From NCBI GenBank assembly GCA_947034885.2, contig OX344749.2, positions 33,847,182-33,911,181 of the forward strand: DNA of 64,000 nt, read 5' to 3'. The stretch comes from Thuidium tamariscinum (Eukaryota > Streptophyta > Bryopsida > Hypnales > Thuidiaceae). The notes beneath the pieces were generated by a model. That model saw nothing but the letters and a program-made list of their open reading frames with translations. It was not told where the DNA came from and made no database searches. This document shows, piece by piece, positions 59,967 to 64,000 of this stretch; position 1 is the first letter of the stretch; every line of letters starts with the position of its first letter. Made by a program: the position numbers and the translations under genes.

Positions 59967-61275
59967 CAAGGCACATGAACTAATTGCTCACTTTACATAT
60001 TCTTTGACTGCTTTTTGGGCTAATTTTTCTTCTAATTGCACATTTCATTGTAGCCGAAGGGGCCTTTTATTGGCCTCAAATTTTTTCTCATAGTATCTAT
60101 AATATAAATATACTGTAATCATAGAAGGTTTCTTTAATGAATTTGACACTTATAACTATAGGTGTATAGTCTTCTTGGCTTATAAGCTCTCACTTCTAGG
60201 CTCACATAATAGCAACCTTCATTCTCTCTCTCGACTAGTATATTAGTGCTCTAATACTATCTACCAAGGAATTCTCATAGTTAAGAAGTTGAAGCACCTA
60301 ACAAGTTTTATAACAGAAATATATTCTTTATACAATATGTATTTTGTCACTAGATGTTTTTTCAAGCCTGTAGAAGTTGTTTCAAGTCTTCAAAATTGTT
60401 CCCTATGCAATGAACTAGGCATTGTTGGTTTAAATATTTGAATAAATTTTTTTTTCAAAAAGTATAGAAAAACTAAAAACTTGTTTTAAAAAAAATACAT
60501 TAAAAAATATTAAATAATTAATTTAAAAAATAATTAATATTATTTGACATGACAATCTCTCGGCTATGTCAAATTGCTTACATAGAAGCTTTTCTAATAT
60601 TCACAAAGCATTCCCAAAACTATCAATTTCTAAAGGCCCCCCAAAACATCTAATGGTTGTTTCATAGGGAGTTTAGTAAAAAGAACTAGTCTCCCATAAC
60701 ATTCAAGGGTACAATTTTAAGTTTGATGACATGTGGAAGGGGTATACAATTGTCATTTTCAAAATTTAAACTAAATCATTGAAAAAAAATTCAAGATTTT
60801 AGGCAACATTTCAATTTTGGATCAAATCTCTCATTGATCTACAATATCAATACTATTTTTCTAGATTTATATTCTTTGAATACCATATTTAGTAGACTTA
60901 ACATATTTTTTAAAATATCAATAGAAAAAAGAAAAAATACTCTTTGTGAATCAATGACAAAAAACTTTTGGAGGAATCATAGATTTAAAAAAAATGTTTT
61001 TCTCAAAACATTCTTTGCATATTTAGTCCTAGTTTCTGGTAAGATCTTTTAAGACTTTTATCAAGATTTTAAATCGATTATCATTTTGGATATTTTATTT
61101 TATTTTCAATAAGCACCTAGGAAGAATTATGCAACAATAAACCCAAAAGGTCAAAACAAGAAAAGGTGGCAACAAAAGAAATTGAAATAATATTAAATAA
61201 TTTATTTTTTATAGATTCTATTTTTGTCTATGTGGAAAGATTTGATTCATTCCATTTGGATAAGTAATGTGAAAG
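59967..61275. other. AT-rich spacer with a fragment of the TGCTAG-type MITE
   Basis: At about 60090-60225 the text ATCTATAATATAAATATACT, ACTATAGGTGTATAG and TTCTAGGCTCACATAATAGC resembles one half of the MITE at 61276-61525. The rest is AT-rich without genes. Confidence 0.45.
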
Positions 61276-61525
61276 CACGGTTGCTAGTATGTGAGCATAA
61301 AAGTGTGAGCCTATGAGCCTCAAAGATCATGCACCTATCCCGGCACCTATAGTATAGGTGCTTATACTATAGAAACCTTCTATGATAAGAGTATAATTAT
61401 ACTATAGGTACCTATATTATAGGTATTTTTACTATAAACACCTTCAAAGGTGGTAGTATATCTACTTATATACATATTAGAAGCTCACATGCTTGCATGT
61501 TCATGCTCACACACTAGCATTGTTG
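61276..61525. mobile_element. MITE of the TGCTAGTATGTGAGC family with 9-bp target duplication
   Basis: The left end is CACGGTTGCTAGTATGTGAG and the complement of the right end CAACAATGCTAGTGTGTGAG. ATGTGAAAG stands directly on both sides (61267-61275 and 61526-61534). The interior carries palindromes such as CACCTATAGTATAGGTG. A 9-bp duplication points to Mutator-type insertion; if the duplication is read as 8 bp, hAT is possible. Confidence 0.82.
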
Positions 61526-61703
61526 ATGTGAAAGTTATGAAGCTTCTTGTTTTGAGGGCATTCTTAGCAAATTCTTTGTATTATTGGATCTAATATTGAA
61601 CTCAATTTCATAAAAGAATTTTTTTTTAAAGTTGCAACACTTGCACATGATTTTGTTTGCTTCCTAGAAGAATCTTTTCTTTGTAAAGAATGTGTGTTTC
61701 ACT

Positions 61704-62425
61704 AGATCATTGCAAGAAAGGGCGTCCATTTCTGTAGCATTTTGGATTTGGACACTTTTTTTTTCGGGAGTACTATTTAATTAGAATTTTTTTTTAAAAC
61801 ATGAAAAATATGTAAAATGCATATACCTTAAAGAAGAAGGTACCCTATAAAGGAAAAGCTTTAGAAAATTCTTTAAGTGGGAGAATTAGAAAAGTGCCAA
61901 AACTCATGAAAATGGGCATATTTAGATTTTAATTTGTAAAAAATAGGAAAATTTATTTTTCTTAAATATAAAAATTGGCCATTTGGATAGAGTTGATGGT
62001 GATGAGATTTTACCAAAAAATTTATCTTAGTACCATCATCAATGTTCAGAAATTGCATGCAATGGGAGTGTTGTTTGTACACATGTGGACATAAAATAAT
62101 GTATTTTTAGATTTCCTTTGGTAGGAATATGCTTTCCTACTATACAAATGTACCATGAAAATTTCAGCTTTAGATCATTAAATTAGGGGACTCCGAACGT
62201 AGTAAAAACCCCTAAACCTCAATTTGTGACAAATTAAGAAAAATGATTTTTAAATATAAAATGATTTTCTTTTTTGAAAAATAATGGACGTGAAAACCAT
62301 CAAGTTAGAGAGGTCCAATAATTATTTCATATTGTTAGATCTTTAGATTCAGAAGTTATAGTAGAAAAGAATGATGTCACTCCAATTGTGATGGAGAATA
62401 GGACCAACGTTTCTTGCAATGACCC
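61704..62425. mobile_element. MITE with 4-bp target duplication, GGGTCATTGCAAGAAA family, copy 4
   Basis: Starts AGATCATTGCAAGAAAGG (first bases mutated) and ends CGTTTCTTGCAATGACCC, flanked by CACT on both sides (61700-61703, 62426-62429). The interior aligns with copies at 31846 and 48544 (GAAGAAGGTACCCTA, TCTTTAAGTGGGAGAA, TTTCAGCTTTAGATCATTAA). No coding frame. Confidence 0.9.
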
Positions 62426-62881
62426 CACTTCCGAATCCATCTTAGAGCTATCAATAATTTAATTTTGATTCTATCTAGCTTGAAACTACTTTGACTTGAT
62501 AAAAAAAAAATTCAATGAAAATTATAAGGGATTTTCTTAAAACTCTTTTTCCAAATTCTCAACTAAATTCTTCAACATAATTTTTTTTTTAATTCACAAT
62601 TCATAATAAAAAGAATTCAATTCAAGAGGATTCAAAGCCTCATAAATAATCCATACTAGGATCAATAAAACTCATTTTTGTCACTTTAAGGACTTATATT
62701 TGTAATAGATATAGTCAAAGTTTCTAAAATTTCTTCCACATATTCTCGTACAAGTCTACTCTAAGATCCTATGGTTGAATATCCAAAAAACAAATGCTTA
62801 AAATTTTAATTGTTTGCATTCGAATTGCATTTTTAACTAATTATTGACCCCTTGAAAGGCTTTTGATCTCCAAGGGTTAAA

Positions 62882-63932
62882 CACTAAATGCCCAAGCTTT
62901 CTTTTTCTTGTTTCTAAAAGGCATTTTGGAACTTTTAGAATGCAAGCTATAGGAGTGATTAGAAAAGCAAAAAGAAAATTGTAACCATAGGATTTTGGAG
63001 TTCAAGAATTGTAGATGGTGCTATCCAAAAATTAGAAAATATTATTGCATTAAGATTTTGAGATATTTCTTATCAAATGTAGATGGCTAACTATTTTATA
63101 GTTCTTTTTAGATGTTTGAATCTTCAAATGCCCTAATAGATATTTCCAAGTTGAAAATTTGAGAAAAAATAACTATGGTGGTTTAGTACTTATTGTTGAT
63201 ATTAGAAAACCACTAATCCCCCTCAAATGACAACAACTTCAAAAAATTAGGCTGCATTAGAACATTGTAGGACGTGCCACATAATACAAAGGCAAAAATT
63301 AACTCTATTAATAGGTACAAAACAATTGTGAACAAAGAATAATGAAATGGTGGATGCATAGCAACTCTAATAACAATAACATTGTAATTGAAATGAGTGC
63401 AAAAACACCTATGGATGTTGTTAGATGATGATTTTTCATGAAACAATGCCCCACCTGTCCAATAGAATAGGTGTCCAACTTCAAAATGGGTTCCTATGAA
63501 TCCATTTTTGATATTAGTATTTTCAATCAAGTTCCTGTCATTGCTAATGACTAGAACAATGCTCTTTGATTTCATATCCTAAAGAAATTTGATTAAAACA
63601 ACTTCTACTATGTTTAGCACTAGTATTTTTGTCAATTTGGGCTCCTACATTTGATTGCCCACCTTGTTTTTGAACTTGCTACAGACTTACCAAATGTGGC
63701 ACCACATCATAGGCAATTGAGTGGCACTTTTCATTGTGCAACAGGCATGGTCTCAACTGGACCTCGCTAAAAAAAATTTGAATGTTATATACATAAATTT
63801 TAAATAGAGCATTGAAGAGGACTTCATCCCATAGTTTCTCGAACAAAAATTGAAAAATGTTAGAATCTCTACCTCCAACATACTTTTGAAGTTTCGCAAA
63901 CTCTACATTTTGGTGCCTTGGGCATTTCGGGG
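62882..63932. mobile_element. TTAA-flanked MITE, CCCTTAAATGCCCAAGG family, 1.05 kb
   Basis: TTAA at 62878-62881 is followed by ACACTAAATGCCCAAGCTT. The right end, GTGCCTTGGGCATTTCGGGG, is followed by TTAA at 63933-63936. The right side shares GAAGTTTCGCAAAC...TTTGGTGCCTTGGG with the elements at 44343 and 45135. A 120-residue minus-strand frame inside (63575-63213) has no transposase motif. Confidence 0.75.
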
Positions 63933-64000
63933 TTAAAGAGTCAGGGATGGGTCTTGTAACCTTACCAAGCAGCCAAGAAGCAACGAAACTTAAGTTGGAC

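Noticed and set aside
63213-63575. 120-residue minus-strand open frame
   Set aside because: It lies within a TTAA MITE, is AT-rich, has no DDE or other motif and no counterpart in sister elements.

Overview
The window is nuclear DNA of a land plant. The evidence is spliceosomal introns, plastid-type leader peptides, a plastid FtsH-like ATPase, a monofunctional 3-dehydroquinate synthase and a P-class PPR protein. Low gene density, very AT-rich spacers, few introns in the 3-dehydroquinate synthase gene and a complete piggyBac-type transposon make me favour a seed-free plant (bryophyte or lycophyte grade). That placement is inference; the sequence does not name a species.

Layout. 1-1607: 5' end of a Ty3/Gypsy-like LTR retrotransposon on the minus strand (286-bp LTR, primer-binding site, gag with stop codons) that runs off the left edge. 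1608-5575: AT-rich spacer with a decayed 178-bp tandem repeat. 5576-11426 (+): six-exon FTSHI3-type gene, a plastid AAA ATPase without the M41 protease domain. 12092-13460: a TTAA-flanked MITE carrying a 7 x 81-bp minisatellite. 17203-19353 (+): three-exon 3-dehydroquinate synthase (shikimate pathway). 21364-23822 (+): two-exon PPR gene whose last repeat is broken by a frameshift. 25.8-28.6 kb: several MITEs. 29084-29598 (+): a coiled-coil coding remnant in three successive frames. 31-33 kb: a MITE with a second MITE inside it. 36182-36496 and 50478-50792 (+): two paralogous 104-residue proteins of unknown function. 43.5-49.3 kb: a repeat cluster with two more TTAA MITEs, a Tourist-like MITE and a member of a family with 4-bp target duplications. 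52.6-60 kb: another member of that family containing a perfect 86-bp palindrome with hAT signatures, then a 6.4-kb piggyBac-type element with both ends, TTAA duplications and a decayed transposase. 61.2-64 kb: three more MITEs.

The host genes are unrelated housekeeping and organelle functions and do not form a pathway or cluster. The unusual content is the transposon community: one potentially autonomous-type piggyBac (now dead) beside several TTAA-flanked short elements that share its first terminal bases, and a family with GGGT(C/G)ATTGCAAGAAA ends and 4-bp target duplications whose transposase is not in the window. I saw no tRNA, rRNA or CRISPR array. All assignments come from reading the sequence; no database search was run.
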